From NCBI RefSeq assembly GCF_033568475.1, contig NC_133121.1, positions 136,184,375 through 136,248,374 of the forward strand: a DNA stretch of 64,000 nucleotides. Direction: 5' to 3'. Origin of the DNA: Henckelia pumila. Taxonomy: Eukaryota > Streptophyta > Magnoliopsida > Lamiales > Gesneriaceae. The notes below the pieces were generated by a model. The model ran no database searches, was not told the DNA's origin, and worked only from the letters and a program-made list of their open reading frames with translations. Within the stretch, counting starts at the first letter, position 1; every line of letters starts with the position of its first letter. Made by a program: the position numbers and the translations under genes. Of this stretch, positions 1-12,189 are shown piece by piece.

Positions 1-2
1 GC

Positions 3-851
3 ACCACTGATCCACTCATTGTTGAGGGGTGGATTCGATCACTGGAGTCCATATTTGACTACATGGGGATCACTGATGCTGACAGAGTGAAGTGTGCAGT
101 GTATATGATGAGAGGTGATGCAGCCTCTTGGTGGGAAGGTGCGGTTCGAGGTGTGAATCTACCTACATTGACTTGGATAGAGTTCAGACGCATGTTCTAT
201 GCCAAGTATTTCACTGAGGATGTGCGCAGTTGAATGATCCGGGAGTTTATGAGTCTCCGCCAGGGAGACAAGTCTGTGGTGGATTACATCACCCAATTCG
301 AGAGAGGGTGTCGTTTCGTGCCTCTTATTGCTGACAGTGCGCTGGATAAGTTGAGGCAATTTGTGGATGGTTTGCGGGCTGACATCAAGCATGACGTTCG
401 CATGTTGGATGTCACTACTTATGAGGCAGTAGTTAGCAGAGCATTACGTTCTGAGGAAGGGAGGCGAGAGATGCAGCGAGAGCAGCAGAGTAAGAGGCCG
501 TTTCAGCCAGGGTATCAGAGGGCGACTTCGCAGCCTCCTGCGAAGAAGCCGTATACTGGGCCGTCTAAGGGCCCGAATCAGCAGGGACAGCAGCAGAGGC
601 CTCAAAAGCGTAAGCCACAGCAGCAGCAGAGGGGCGGGGCCCCTAATACTGGAGGAGTTCCGATCTGCCCGCAGTGTCAGAAGCCTCACACCGGGAAGTG
701 TCTAGTGGGGTCCAATGTATGCTATGTTTTCAAGGAGCCAGGGCATGTTTCATATAACTGCCCGAAGAGGAAGAACACCACTGGGCGGGTGTTCGTCATG
801 CAGGCTGAGAAGGCAGACCCAGATACCTCCTTAATCACCGGTATTTCCTAA
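3..851 (+). pseudogene. Element C gag (partial, broken)
   Basis: The frame starting at base 3 reads as the retrotransposon gag domain (DPLIVEGWIRSLESIF..., SWWEGA, FYAKYFTEDVR), is interrupted by TGA at 231-233, and resumes with REFMSLRQGDKSV, typical of plant Ty3 gag. It continues into a Gln/Arg/Lys-rich linker and one zinc knuckle near 715-765. That knuckle reads CYVFKEPGHVSYNC: the second cysteine of the CCHC pattern is replaced by Phe, which should abolish zinc binding. The frame ends at TAA 849-851, but that stop lies inside a probable intron starting at 841. The 5' part is cut by the window edge. Confidence 0.85.
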
Positions 852-1033
852 ACTTATTCTTTTAAGAAATTTTTGGGAATTTACTTCATGATTTTAAATT
901 GCATGAATTATCTGTTTGTTTGGTTAGAGTAGGATGTTCATTTTATTCGTGTTTAATTAAGAGAAATATTTTGTAACTTGTATTGGAAGAAAAGTAAGTT
1001 TAGTATGCGATTGTTGGGATTTTCTGCGTGCAG
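841..1033 (+). other. Probable GT-AG intron between gag and protease of element C
   Basis: The gag frame runs to 840, then a 193-base AT-rich stretch begins GTATTT and ends TGCGTGCAG. Removing it brings the gag frame directly onto the protease frame that starts at 1034 with no codon lost; leaving it in ends translation at 849. Base composition (T-rich, few G or C) fits a plant intron. Introns are known in some plant Ty3 elements such as Ogre. That this one is spliced is an inference. Confidence 0.6.
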
Positions 1034-1186
1034 GGAGAATTCTAGTGGGAGAAAATTCCACGTTTGCGTTGCTAGATTCAGGAGCCACGCATTCGTTCAT
1101 CTCCCTAGAGTTTATCAGGCGGGTAGGCATCAAGCCTGAGGTTGCTGTTACAGGTTACGATGTCACTATGCCGTCTGGTCAGATTC
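1034..1186 (+). pseudogene. Element C aspartic protease, N-terminal half
   Basis: The frame contains LLDSGATHSFISLEF, the DSGA active-site motif of retroelement aspartic proteases. It is cut at 1186 by element A, and the remainder resumes at 15754. The last five bases, GATTC (1182-1186), are the target-site duplication repeated at 15749-15753. Confidence 0.85.
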
Positions 1187-2519
1187 TGTAGTGACCCTTA
1201 CCCGGATCACCTACTAAACAGAACTTAGGCATGCAATTAACTTAATTAAATAGATATCAGAATAAAACTGCGGAAACCATAAACAATAAACAATCCCAAG
1301 TAAAGAAATCTGTAATTTATCCAAATAATATACAACCAAATCGAATAGCTGTATAAACCCAAACAACAGTAATAAAACCTAGACGAAGCTCCAGCTGTCC
1401 AACCACTGACTAGCCCCTCCTGGATCCACCCTCCTCGTCCAATCGCAAACCTGCCCCATGGAATAGGGTGTCCAGAAAATACAGAGTACGAGACGTGAGC
1501 ATAAAATGCTCAGTACGAGAGTATGAGTATACATGCATGCAAAGTGAACTCCCTATAGACTCGAGGTCAAGGATCAGATAACAGAGACAGACCGGGCCCT
1601 GGTATGTAGCACGTTGTGCCGTCGCTTCAGGAGGTGGCTCCCATACCGAGATAACTGTGGATACGCCGGACCCAAATCGATGGAAGTCCATCCACTAACA
1701 GGATAGGATAAAACCCTACTAACAGACATCTCGAAAGAGATACAGCAGGATGCAAATGAATGCAGCATAATATCATGGCATATAAATCATGCAGTCACAT
1801 AATACATGCATACTCAGTCAGGATATCTCGAACAGTACTTTCGTACCTCAAAAACAGTGCAAGCACTACCAACTCTAGGTCCACGCCTATAGTCTTCTCT
1901 ACACTGCCAAATGATACTACTATCATTAAAGTGCTCTAAAAGCCTTAACTAAGCTATTGCATACTCCTAAATATTTATAGGAAGCAAAAGCTATACCTTC
2001 GTCCGTCGTTAGCCCTTTGATGTCGATGCCTCCAGAACTTGGGCACAACTCCGCTACGACTACCGAACGTCTCGCCGACCTCCGGACCAAGCCTAAGAAG
2101 ACTAGAACAGCTCCAAAAGGACTAGAACGGAAAGGAAAACTCAGAATTGGCAAATGAAAGTGAAGTCTCGGCCTTCTATTTATAGACAACGATCGGAACT
2201 TCCGATCCTTGATCGGAACGTCCGAACCTCGATCGGAACGTCCGATCCTGCCATCGGAGCTTCCGAAGATCCTGATCTGCCACGTGTCAAAATATCACTT
2301 GTTGACTTCGGATAGGGGTGATCGGAGCTTCCGGTCCTGATCGGAGCTTCCGATCTTGCCAATCGTCATGGATGACGTAAAATGATCGGAGCTTCCGATC
2401 CTGCATCGGAGCTTCCGATCCTGTTCGGAACTTCCGAACCTACCTTCGGAGCTTCCGAACTCTATTCAAGTAATTATGATTAATCCCTTAATTACTGATT
2501 TTGGGTACGGGGTACTACA
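1187..2519 (-). repeat. Element A 3' LTR (1333 bp)
   Basis: On the minus strand it begins TGTAGTACCCCG at 2519 and ends ACTACA at 1187, abutting GATTC. It contains the TCGGA dyad array (2191-2460) and a TATA box about ten bases downstream of the array. It matches 14436-15748 along its whole length, apart from one extra 20-bp array unit and scattered substitutions. Confidence 0.95.
2191..2460 (-). promoter_or_regulatory. TCGGA/TCCGA dyad array in the U3 of element A 3' LTR
   Basis: About ten short dyads of the form TCGGA-(3 to 5 bases)-TCCGA recur at about 20-bp intervals, interrupted once by a spacer containing the G-box-like CACGTG (near 2280). A TATAAATA box follows on the element strand. 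The position in U3, directly upstream of TATA, suggests binding sites for a dimeric regulator; no factor can be named from the sequence. Confidence 0.6.
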
Positions 2520-2532
2520 TTCTCCCCCACTT
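2520..2532 (-). other. Element A polypurine tract
   Basis: AAGTGGGGGAGAA on the minus strand sits immediately before the 3' LTR. This is the plus-strand primer of reverse transcription and is identical to that of element B. Confidence 0.85.
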
Positions 2533-2654
2533 AAGATATTTCGTCCTCAAAAATAGATCTTAAGTACCGAATGCAAATACAGAAATCAGAAACATTCTTT
2601 ATTCAAATCAAATGTTTACAGAGTTTGCAACTGAATACAACTTAAAGAATGAAA

Positions 2655-5600
2655 TCAAAACAACTCAGGATGGTCTTTACGCATCCTGTCCTCAAGCTCC
2701 CAAGTAGCTTCCTCAGTGCCTCGGCGCTGCCACTGAACTAAAACCAAAGGAATGACTTTGTTCCGTAAAACCTTATCCTTATAATCCAGGATACGAAGAG
2801 GTTTCTCAACATAAGTCAAATCCTTGTCTACCTGAACCTCAGACCGCTGCAGAATATGAGATTCCTCCGCCACATACCGTCGTAACAGAGATACGTGGAA
2901 CACATCGTGAATACTGGATAGATACGGTGGCAAAGCTAGTCGATAAGCCAAATCGCCAATGCTCTCCAAGATCTCAAACGGACCGATAAATCTGGGAGAC
3001 AACTTGCCCTTAAGGCCAAATCTGAGAATCTTGCGGAAAGGTGACACTCTCAGAAACACTTTCTCCCCGACCTCGAACTGCAAGGGCCTACGCTTGATAT
3101 TAGCATAACTGGCCTGACGATCCTGTGCAGTCTTAATCCATTTCTTGATTTGATCAACAATATCTATCGCCTGCTGGATAAACTCCGGTCCCTAAGCCTG
3201 TCTCTCCCCCACTTCTTCCCAGAAGAGTGGAGTACGACAACATCGCCCATACAACGCCTCAAAAGGTGCCATCCCAATACTAGTGTGATAGCTGTTGTTG
3301 TAAGCGAACTTGATCAACGGCAAATGATCCTGCCAGGCTGAACCAAAATCCATGACGCACGCTCTAAGCATATCCTCTAACGTACGGATAGTGCGCTCTG
3401 ACTGACCATCAGTTTCCGGATGATAGGTTGTACTCAAACTGAGAGTAGTACCCATCGCACGCTGAACACTCCCCCAGAATCTAGAAGTAAACCTGGGGTC
3501 CCGATCGCTGACAATGCTCACAGGAACTCCATTAAGTCGAACGATCTCCTTAATATACATCCGTGCCATGCGATCCACAGAGTACTCTCGGCTATAGGCA
3601 ATTAAATGCGCTGACTTGGTGAGTCGATCCACCACAACCCAGATAGCATCACAGTTCCTCGGGGATACCGGCAAATGGGTCACAAAGTCCATTGTGATAA
3701 ACTCTTATTTCCATTCAGGAATAGGCAGACTGTGAAGCAATCCTCCAGGTCGTTGGTGCTCTGCCTTAACCTGTTGACACACCAAACATCTCGAAACAAA
3801 CTGATAAACACTGCGTTTCATTCCCTTCCACCAGAAACGAGTACGTAGATCCTTTTACATCTTGTTGCTTCCAGGATGAATACTCAACTTAGTGCGATGT
3901 GCCTGAGACAAAATCTCCTCTCGCAACTCTTCATCCTGCGGAATCACAAGCCTACCAGACAAACACAGAAAGTCATCTGACTGATAATGAAATCCAGACG
4001 AGCTACCCTCGTTAGCTAGATGAGCTAAACGCTGGGTCTTCGAATCAGAAATCTGAGCATCTCGGATCCGCAAATACAAGGCTGGCTCAGATAATATCGC
4101 AAACATCTGGATACTCTGCATACCTTTCTTATGCTTGAAGGTATAACCTGAAGTACAACAGTCACTGATTGCACTAGACATCGAACAAGTCTGAAGTGCG
4201 GATAGTCGCACCTTGCGACTCAAAGCATCAGCGGTGAGATTAGCAGCTCCCGGATGGTACTTAATCTCGCAATCATAGTCCTTAAGCAAGTCCATCCAAC
4301 GTCTCTGCCTCATGTTCAACTCCGCCTGAGTGAACAAATACTTGAGACTCTTATGGTCGGTGAAGATCTCAAATTTCTTGCCATACAGATAATGACGCCA
4401 GATCTTCAAAGCGAACACAATGGCTGCTAACTCCAAATCATGGACTGGGTAGTTGTCCTCGTGAAGCTTCAGCTGTATAGAAGCGTATGCGATCACATGC
4501 CCATTCTGAGTCAGGACACAACCTAACCCCTGAAGAGAAGCATCCGTGTAAACTACATACCCTCCAGATCCTGACGGTAATGCCAACACCGGCGCAGAAG
4601 TCAACCGCCGTCGAAGCTCACAAAAATTCTCCTCACACTCGGAGGACCACTCGAAATCCATACCCTTAAGGGTAAGCTGCGTCAACGGTCGAGCTAACTG
4701 AGAGAAGTTCAGAATGAAGCGACGATAATACCCTGCTAGACCCAAAAAACTACGGATCTCAGCAACTGTCGTCGGACGCGACCAATTAAGTACCGCTTCA
4801 ATCTTGCTTGGATCAACAGAAATCCCCTCCCTGGATATGATATGGCCAAGAAAGACCACTCTATCCATCCAAAACTCACACTTGCTTAGCTTGGCGTACA
4901 ACTGCTCATCTCGAAGAGTCTGTAGTACCAACCGCAAGTGAGAAACATGCTCTTCCATATTACGCGAATACACCAAGATGTCGTCAATGAAGACCACGAC
5001 AAACTTGTTCAAATACTCCCTGAAGACACGGTTCATCAAATCCATGAATATAGCCGGGGCATTAGTCAAACCAAATGGCATCACTAGGAACTCGTAATGC
5101 CCATAGCGAGTACGGAATGCAGTCTTGGCTACGTCCTGATCACGAACTCTCAACTGATGATACCCAGATCTCAAGTCAATCTTGGAGTAAACTGATGTGC
5201 CCTGCAGCTGATCAAACAAGTCATCAATACAAGGCAACGGATACTTGTTCTTCACAGTAACTCGATTCAGCTGCCGATAGTCAATGCACAGCCGCATCGA
5301 CCCATCCTTCTTCTTCACGAAGAGAACAGGAGCTCCCCAAGGGGATACACTAGGACAAATGTACCCCTTGTCCAAAAGATCCTGTAGCTGTTTCTTCAAC
5401 TCACGCATCTCTGACGGAGCCAGACGATACGGTGCTCTAGAAATAGGCGAAGTACCCGGCATCAACTCTATGCCAAACTCGACTTCCCTAGCAGGAGGAA
5501 AACCCGGAATCTCATCAGGAAATACATCTGAAAATTCATCCACAACAGGAATGCTCTCTATCCCAATACTCTCAGCGGACAAATCAACTGCATAGATAAG

Positions 5601-6233
5601 GTAGCCTTCCCCGCCAGACTCTAGAGCTCGACAGGCTCTCAAATCTGATACCAAAGGCATCGGGGGTCGCGCTCCCTCACCATAGAAAAACCAACTCTCA
5701 CTCCCCTCTGGATGAAAGCGTACTAATCTCTGATAGCAGTCCACTGAAGCTCGATAGGTATTCAACATATCTATTCCCAGAATGCAATCAAAATCGTCCA
5801 TCGCCAGGACCATGAGATTTGCTAACAGAATGTTACCTTCGAACACTAAAGGGCAACCCATCACTAGATGCTTAGCCAAAGCAGATTGGCCCATCGGAGT
5901 AGAAACAGACATCACTACGTCTAGTGCAATGCATGGTAACTTATGCCTCTTAACAAAACGTGCAAAAATGAAGGAATGAGATGCACCAGTGTCAATAAGT
6001 ACAAGAGCAGGTATACCATAAAGCAGAAATGTACCTGCGATGACTTTCTCATTCTCCTCCACAGCCTGATCATGTCTCAGGGCAAACACCTGGCCAGAAG
6101 CTCGTGGCCTCAAATGAGAACTCCCAGCAGACTGTCCCTGCGACCTCTGCTGTACGGTGGCCTGAGAACCCGATCCTGAACCAGATCCAGAACCGCCTCC
6201 CCCAGATAGTGGGCAATCTCTCCGGATATGACC
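2655..6233 (-). pseudogene. Element A pol (zinc knuckle remnant, protease, RT, RNase H, integrase), broken
   Basis: Reading down from 6233: the end of the second zinc knuckle (IRRDC), a Gly/Ser linker, protease ([11 protein letters not shown]), reverse transcriptase with the FIDDILVYS catalytic motif, RNase H ([10 protein letters not shown]) and the start of integrase up to a TAA at 3855. Further stops occur near 3706 and at 3192 (TAG). The last part, 3083-2655, carries the integrase C-terminus ([14 protein letters not shown]...ATWELE). The piece upstream of 6233 lies on the other side of element B at 13528-14370. Confidence 0.9.
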
Positions 6234-6293
6234 TGTAGTAGCCCGTGCCCTAATTGAGTAATTAAAAGGATTAATGCTAATTAATTGAATTAG

Positions 6294-6575
6294 GTATCGG
6301 ACGGATCGGAAGCTCCGAAGGCACAATCGGAAGCTCCGAACAGGATCGGAAGCTCCGATGAGCGATCGGAGGCACCGATGTTATTACGTCAGGCATGACG
6401 TGTGGTTGGATCGGAAGCTCCGATCAGGACCGGAAGCTCCGATCACCCCTATCCGGAGTCAACAAGTGATATTTTGACACGTGGCAGATCAGGATCTTCG
6501 GAAGCTCCGATGGCAGGATCGGACGTTCCGATTGAGGTTCGAACATTCCGATCAAGGATCGGAAGTTCCGATCGT
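6294..6575 (+). promoter_or_regulatory. TCGGA/TCCGA dyad array in the U3 of element B 5' LTR
   Basis: Around ten copies of ATCGGAAGCTCCGAT-like units occur, most spaced 20 bp, with variants such as TCGGACGTTCCGA and TCGGAAGTTCCGA. The last unit ends a few bases before the TATA box at 6580. Some variants contain GAAnnTTC, loosely like a heat-shock element core, but most units do not fit that consensus. Regulatory use is an inference from position and spacing. Confidence 0.6.
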
Positions 6576-6579
6576 TGTC

Positions 6580-6587
6580 TATAAATA
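6580..6587 (+). promoter_or_regulatory. TATA box of element B 5' LTR
   Basis: TATAAATA follows the dyad array. The same TATA sits at 12535-12542 in the 3' LTR and in equivalent places in the LTRs of A and D, so it is the likely core promoter of the family. Confidence 0.7.
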
Positions 6588-7577
6588 GAAGGCCGAGACT
6601 TCACTTTCATTTGCCAATTCCGAGTTCTCCTTTCCTTTCTAGTCCTTTTGGAGCTGTTCTAGTCTTCTTAGGCTTGGTCCGGAGGTCGGAGAGGCGTTCG
6701 GTAGTCGTAGCGGAGTCGTGCCCAAGTTCTGGAGGCATCGACATCAAAGGGCTAACGACGGACGAAGGTATAGCTTTGCTCCCTATAAATATTTAGGAGT
6801 ATGCAATAGCTTAGTTAAGGCTTTTAGAGCACTTTGATGATAGTAGTATCATTTGGCAGTGTAGAGCAGACTATAGGCGTGGACCTAGAGTTGGTAGAGC
6901 TTGCACTGTATTGAGGTACGAAAGTACTGTTCGAGATATCCTGACTGAGTATGCATGTATTATGTGACTGCATGATTTATATGCCATGATATTATGCTGC
7001 ATTCATTTGCATCTTGCTGTATCTCCTTCGAGATGTCTGTTAGTAGGGTTGTACCCTATCCTGTTAGTGGATGGACTTCCATCGATTTGGATCCGGCGTA
7101 TCCACGATTATCTCGGTATGGGAGCCACCTCCTGAAGCGACGGCACAGCGTGCTACATACCAGGGCCCGGTCTGTCTCTGTTATCTGATCCTTGACCTCG
7201 AGCCTATAGGGAGTTCACTTTGCATGCATGTATACTCATACTCTCGCACTGAGCGTTTTATGCTCACGTCTCGTACTCTGTATTTTCTGGACACCCTATT
7301 CCATGGGGCAGGTTTGCGATTGGACAAGGAGGGTGGATCCAGGAGGGGCTAGTCAGTGGTTGGCCAGCTGGAGCTTCGTCTAGGTTTTATTACTGTTGTT
7401 TGGGTTTATACAGCTATTCGATTTGGTTGTATATTATTGGATAATTACAGATTCCTTTACTTGGGATTGTATAATGTAATTGGATTCCGCAGTTTTATTC
7501 TGATATCTGTTTAATTAAGTTAATTGCATGCATAAGTTCTGTTTAGTAGGTGATCCGGGTAAGGGTCACTACATTTA

Positions 7578-7590
7578 TGGTATCAGAGCA
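7578..7590 (+). other. Primer-binding site of element B (tRNA-iMet)
   Basis: TGGTATCAGAGCA lies four bases downstream of the 5' LTR. This is the standard complement of the 3' end of plant initiator methionine tRNA, used by most plant Ty3 elements. Confidence 0.9.
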
Positions 7591-7638
7591 TGCAAAAGAT
7601 TTCTTGGGATTTAGTCTCATCTTGAGGTATTTTTGTAG

Positions 7639-10600
7639 ATGTCAAATCGTGACGACCAGAGTTCTCATGGCAGTGTTGGTGGGCGTTGGGGTGATGCCGA
7701 CCGAGAGCCTCGTCGAGAACGGCGTCATCGTCATCATGACGACGAGCGTTTCACTGTGCGTCGATTCTTAGCTATGGGTCCTAAGCCCTTAGTTGGAGGT
7801 GAATTTCCGGAGGATGCGGAGAACTGGTTAGACCGCATGGAGACGACTTTTCAGACTTTCCAATGCACCGAGGAACATAAGGTGGAGACCCTTGGCTATC
7901 TTCTGGATGGGCGGGCGCGCAGGTGGTGGAGGTTTACTTCTGCACCTTTTGTTGTGGCGAGAGGAGTGGCCACCTGGGCCGAGTTCCGCACAGCTTTCCA
8001 AAAGCGGTATTTTCCTCCTGCATTCCGTCAGTCGAAGGCAGGCGAGCTACTGAGTCTGCGACAGGGAACCATGTCTATCGATGTGTATCAGCAGAGGTTC
8101 TTTGATCTGCTATCCTATTGCCCCGAGATTGCTGATAGCTCAGAGATGAAGTATAATCTGTTTCTTCAGGGCCTTAACCCTGAGATCCATGACCGTGTGG
8201 CGGTTGGCGACGACATGTCCTACGAGGGTTTGGTGAGCCGTTGTCATCAGGCAGAGGACAGCATTCGGCGGAACAGGTCTTTCCCTCAGTCGAGGCCTGC
8301 TAGTTCTTTGGGTCCCCGTGCCCAAACTTTCAAGAAGTCTGGATCTTCTTCTTCCTCTGGTTCTGGAGGTATTGTCCGTTATGGTAAGAAGGACAAGTGT
8401 GATCACTGTGGGAAGAACCATCCATCCGACAAGTGCCGTAGAGCTTCTGGAGCTTGTTTCCGTTGTGGAGAGACTGGTCATATCCGGAGGGATTGTCCAC
8501 TGTCTGGGGGAGGTGGTTCTGGTTCTGGTACAGGATCGGGTTCTCAGGCCACCGTACAGCAGAGGTCGCAAGGACAGTCTGCTGGGAGTTCTCATATGAG
8601 GCCACGAGCTTCTGGCCAGGTGTTTGCCCTGAGACATGATCAGGCTGTGGAGGAGAATGAGAAAGTCATCGCAGGTACATTTATGCTTTATGGTATACCT
8701 GCTCTTGTACTTATTGACACTGGTGCATCTCATTCCTTCATTTCTGCACGTTTTGTTAAGAGGCATAAGTTACCATGCATTGCACTAGACGTAGTGATGT
8801 CTGTTTCTACTCCGACGGGCCAATCTGCTTTGGCTAAGCGTCTAGTGATGGGTTGCCCTTTAGAGTTCGAAGGGAACGTTCTGTTAGCGAATCTCATGGT
8901 CCTGGCGATGGACGACTTTGATTGCATTCTGGGAATAGATATGTTGACTACCTATCGAGCTTCAGTGGACTGCTATCAGAGATTAGTACGCTTTCATCCG
9001 GAAGGGAGTGAGAGCTGGTTTTTCTATGGTGAGGGAGCGCGACCCCCGATGCCTTTGGTATCAGCTTTGAGAGCCTGTCGAGCTCTAGAGTCTGGCGGGG
9101 AAGGTTACCTTATCTATGCAGTTGATTTGTCCGCTAAGAGTATTGGGATAGAGAGAATTCCTGTTGTGGATGAATTTCCAGATGTGTTTTCTGATGAGAT
9201 TCCGGGTTTTCCTCCTGTTAGGGAAGTCGAGTTTGGCATAGAGTTGATGCCGGGTACTTCGCCTATTTCTAGAGCACCGTATCGTCTGGCTCCGTCAGAG
9301 ATGCGTGAGTTGAAGAATCAGCTACAGGATCTTTTAGACAAGGGGTACATTCGTCCTAGTATATCTCCTTGGGGAGCTCCTGTTCTCTTCGTGAAGAAGA
9401 AGGATGGGTCGATGCGGCTGTGCATTGACTATCGGCAGCTGAATCGAGTGACTGTGAAGAACAAGTATCCGTTGCCTCGTGTTGATGACTTGTTTGACCA
9501 GCTGCAGGGCACATCAATTTACTCCAAGATTGACTTGAGATCTGGGTATCATCAGTTGAGAGTCCGTGATCAGGACGTAGCCAAGACTGCATTCCGTACT
9601 CGCTATGGGCATTACGAGTTCCTAGTGATGCCATTTTGTTTGACTAATGCGCCGGCTATATTCATGGATCTGATGAACCGTGTCTTCAGGGAGTATTTGG
9701 ACAAGTTTGTCGTGGTCTTCATTGACGACATCTTGGTGTATTCACGTAATACGAAAGAGCATGTTTCTCACTTGCGGTTAGTACTGCAGACTCTTCGAGA
9801 TGAGCAGTTGTATGCCAAGCTGAGCAAGTGTGAGTTCTGAATGGATAGAGTGGTCTTTCTTGGCCATATCATATCCAGGGAGGGGATTTCTGTGGATCCA
9901 AGCAAGATTGAAGCGGTACTTAATTGGTCGCGTCCGACGACAGTTGCTGAGATCCGTAGTTTTTTGGGTCTAGCAGGGTATTATCGTCGCTTCATTCTGA
10001 ACTTCTCTCAGTTAGCTCGACCGTTGACGCAGCTTACCCGCAAGGGTGTGGATTTTGAGTGGTCCTCCGAGTGTGAGGAGAATTTCCGTGAGCTTCGACG
10101 GCGGTTGACTTCTGCGCCGGTGTTAGCATTACCGTCAGGATCTGGAGGGTATGTAGTTTACACGGATGCTTCTCTTCAGGGGTTAGGTTGTGTCCTGACT
10201 CAGAATGGGCATGTGATCGCATACGCTTCTAGACAGCTGAAGCTTCACGAGGACAACTACCCAGTCCATGATTTGGAATTGGCAGCCATTGTGTTCGCTT
10301 TGAAGATCTGGCGTCATTATCTTTATGGCGAGAAATTTGAGGTCTTCACCGACCATAAGAGTCTCAAGTATTTGTTCACTCAGACAGAATTGAACATGAG
10401 ACAGAGACGTTGGATGGACTTGCTTAAGGACTATGATTGCGAGATTAAGTACCATCCGGGAGCTGCTAATCTCACCGTTGATGCTTTGAGTCACAAGGTG
10501 CGACTATCCGCACTTCAGACTTGTTCGATGTCTAGTGCGATCAGTGACTGTTGTACTTCAGGTTTTACCTTCAAGCATAAGAAAGGTATGCAGAGTATCC

Positions 10601-12054
10601 AGATGTTTGCGATATTATCTGAGCCAGCCTTGTATTCGCGGATCCGAGATGCTCAGATGTCTGATTCAAAGACCCAGCGTTTAGCTCGTCCAGCTAACGA
10701 GGGTAGCTCGTCTGGATTTCATTATCAGTCAGATGGCTTTCTGTGTTTGTCTGGTAGGCTTGTGATTCCACAGGATGAAGAGTTGCGAGAGGAGATTTTA
10801 TCTCAGGCACATCGCACTAAGTTGAGTATTCATCCTGGGAGCAACAAGATGTACAAGGATCTACGTACTCATTTCGGGTGGAAGGGAATGAAACGCAGTG
10901 TTTATCAGTTTGTTTCGAGATGTTTGGTGTGTCAACAGGTCAAGGCAGAGCACCGACGACCTGGAGGATTGCTTCACAGTCTGCCTATTCCTGAATGGAA
11001 ATGGGAGTTTATCACTATGGACTTTGTGACCCATTTGCCGGTATCCCCGAGGAACTGTGATGCTATCTGGGTGGTGGTGGACCGACTCACCAAGTCAGCG
11101 CATTTCATTGCCTATAGCCGAGAGTACTCTGTGGATCGCATGGCACGGATGTACATTCAGGAGATCGTCCGACTTCATGGAGTTCCTGTGAGCATTGTCA
11201 GCGATCGGGACCCCAGGTTTACTTCTAGATTCTGGGGGAGTGTTCAGCGTGCGATGGGTACTACTCTCAGTTTGAGTACAGCCTATCATCCGGAGACTAA
11301 TGGTCAGTCAGAGCGCACTATCCGTACGTTAGAAGATATGCTTAGAGCGTGCGTCATGGATTTTGGTTCAGCCTGGCAGGATCATTTGCCGTTGATCGAG
11401 TTCGCTTACAACAACAGCTATCACACTAGTATTGGGATGACACCTTTTGAAGCGTTGTATGGGCGACGTTGTCGTACTCCACTCTTCTGGGAAGAAGTGG
11501 GGGAGAGACAGGCTGAAGGACCGGAGTTTATCCAGCAGGCAATGGACATTGTTGATCAGATCAAGAAACGGATTAAGACTGCACAGGATCGTCAGGCCAG
11601 TTATGCTAATATCAAGCGTAGGCCTTTGCAGTTCGAGGTCTGGGAGAAAGTGTTTCTGAGAGTGTCACCTTTCCGCAAGATTCTCAGATATGGCCTTAAG
11701 GGCAAGTTGTCTCCCAGATTTATCGGTCCGTTTGAGATCTTGGAGAGTATTGGCGATTTGGCTTATCGACTAGCTTTGCCACCGCATCTATCCAGTATTC
11801 ACGACGTGTTCCACGTATCTCTGTTGCGACGGTATGTGGCGGATGAATCTCATATTCTGCAGCGATCTGAGGTTCAGGTAGACAAGGATTTGACTTATGT
11901 TGAGAAACCTCTTCGCATCCTTGATTATAAGGATATGGTTTTACGGAACAAAGTCATTCCTTTGGTTTTAGTTCAGTGGCAGCGCCGAGGCACTGAGGAA
12001 GCTACTTGGGAGCTTGAGGGCAGGATGCGTAAAGACCATCCTGAGTTGTTTTGA
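7639..12054 (+). pseudogene. Element B gag-pol polyprotein with one in-frame stop
   Basis: A single frame from ATG 7639 to 12054 (about 1470 codons) is interrupted only by TGA at 9838-9840, inside the reverse transcriptase. Domains in order: gag ([16 protein letters not shown]), two zinc knuckles ([13 protein letters not shown] and [14 protein letters not shown]), a Gly/Ser linker, aspartic protease ([10 protein letters not shown]), RT with FIDDILVYS, RNase H ([10 protein letters not shown]), integrase with the H2C2 finger ([11 protein letters not shown]) and the D,D,E core ([25 protein letters not shown]), and a chromodomain-like end ([17 protein letters not shown]). The protein would make and integrate element cDNA. 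The stop should leave gag, protease and a truncated RT only. Confidence 0.93.
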
Positions 12055-12176
12055 TTTCATTCTTTAAGTTGTATTCAGTTGCAAACTCTGTAAACGTTTG
12101 ATTTGAATAAAGAATGTTTCTGATTTCTGTAGTTGCATTCGGTACTTAAGATCTGATTTCGGGGACGAAATATCTT

Positions 12177-12189
12177 AAGTGGGGGAGAA
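12177..12189 (+). other. Element B polypurine tract
   Basis: AAGTGGGGGAGAA lies immediately upstream of the 3' LTR. Confidence 0.88.

Larger units (their letters stand above)
6234..7573 (+). repeat. Element B 5' LTR (1340 bp)
   Basis: Begins TGTAGTAGCCCG and ends GGGTCACTACA. It carries the dyad array (6294-6575), TATAAATA at 6580-6587 and then an R-U5 part nearly the same as in element A. The first part of U3 is clearly different from that of A. Confidence 0.95.

Noticed and set aside
159-392. Minus-strand 77-codon frame opposite element C gag
   Set aside because: It is antisense to the recognised gag domain.
2191-2460. Regular 20-bp repeats that resemble a CRISPR-like array
   Set aside because: The repeats are short dyads with variable sequence inside an LTR U3, in a plant genome, with no cas genes.
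3855-6326. A continuous minus-strand frame starting at 6326 as one gene
   Set aside because: Its first 31 or so codons lie in the LTR of element B; only the part from 6233 down belongs to element A.
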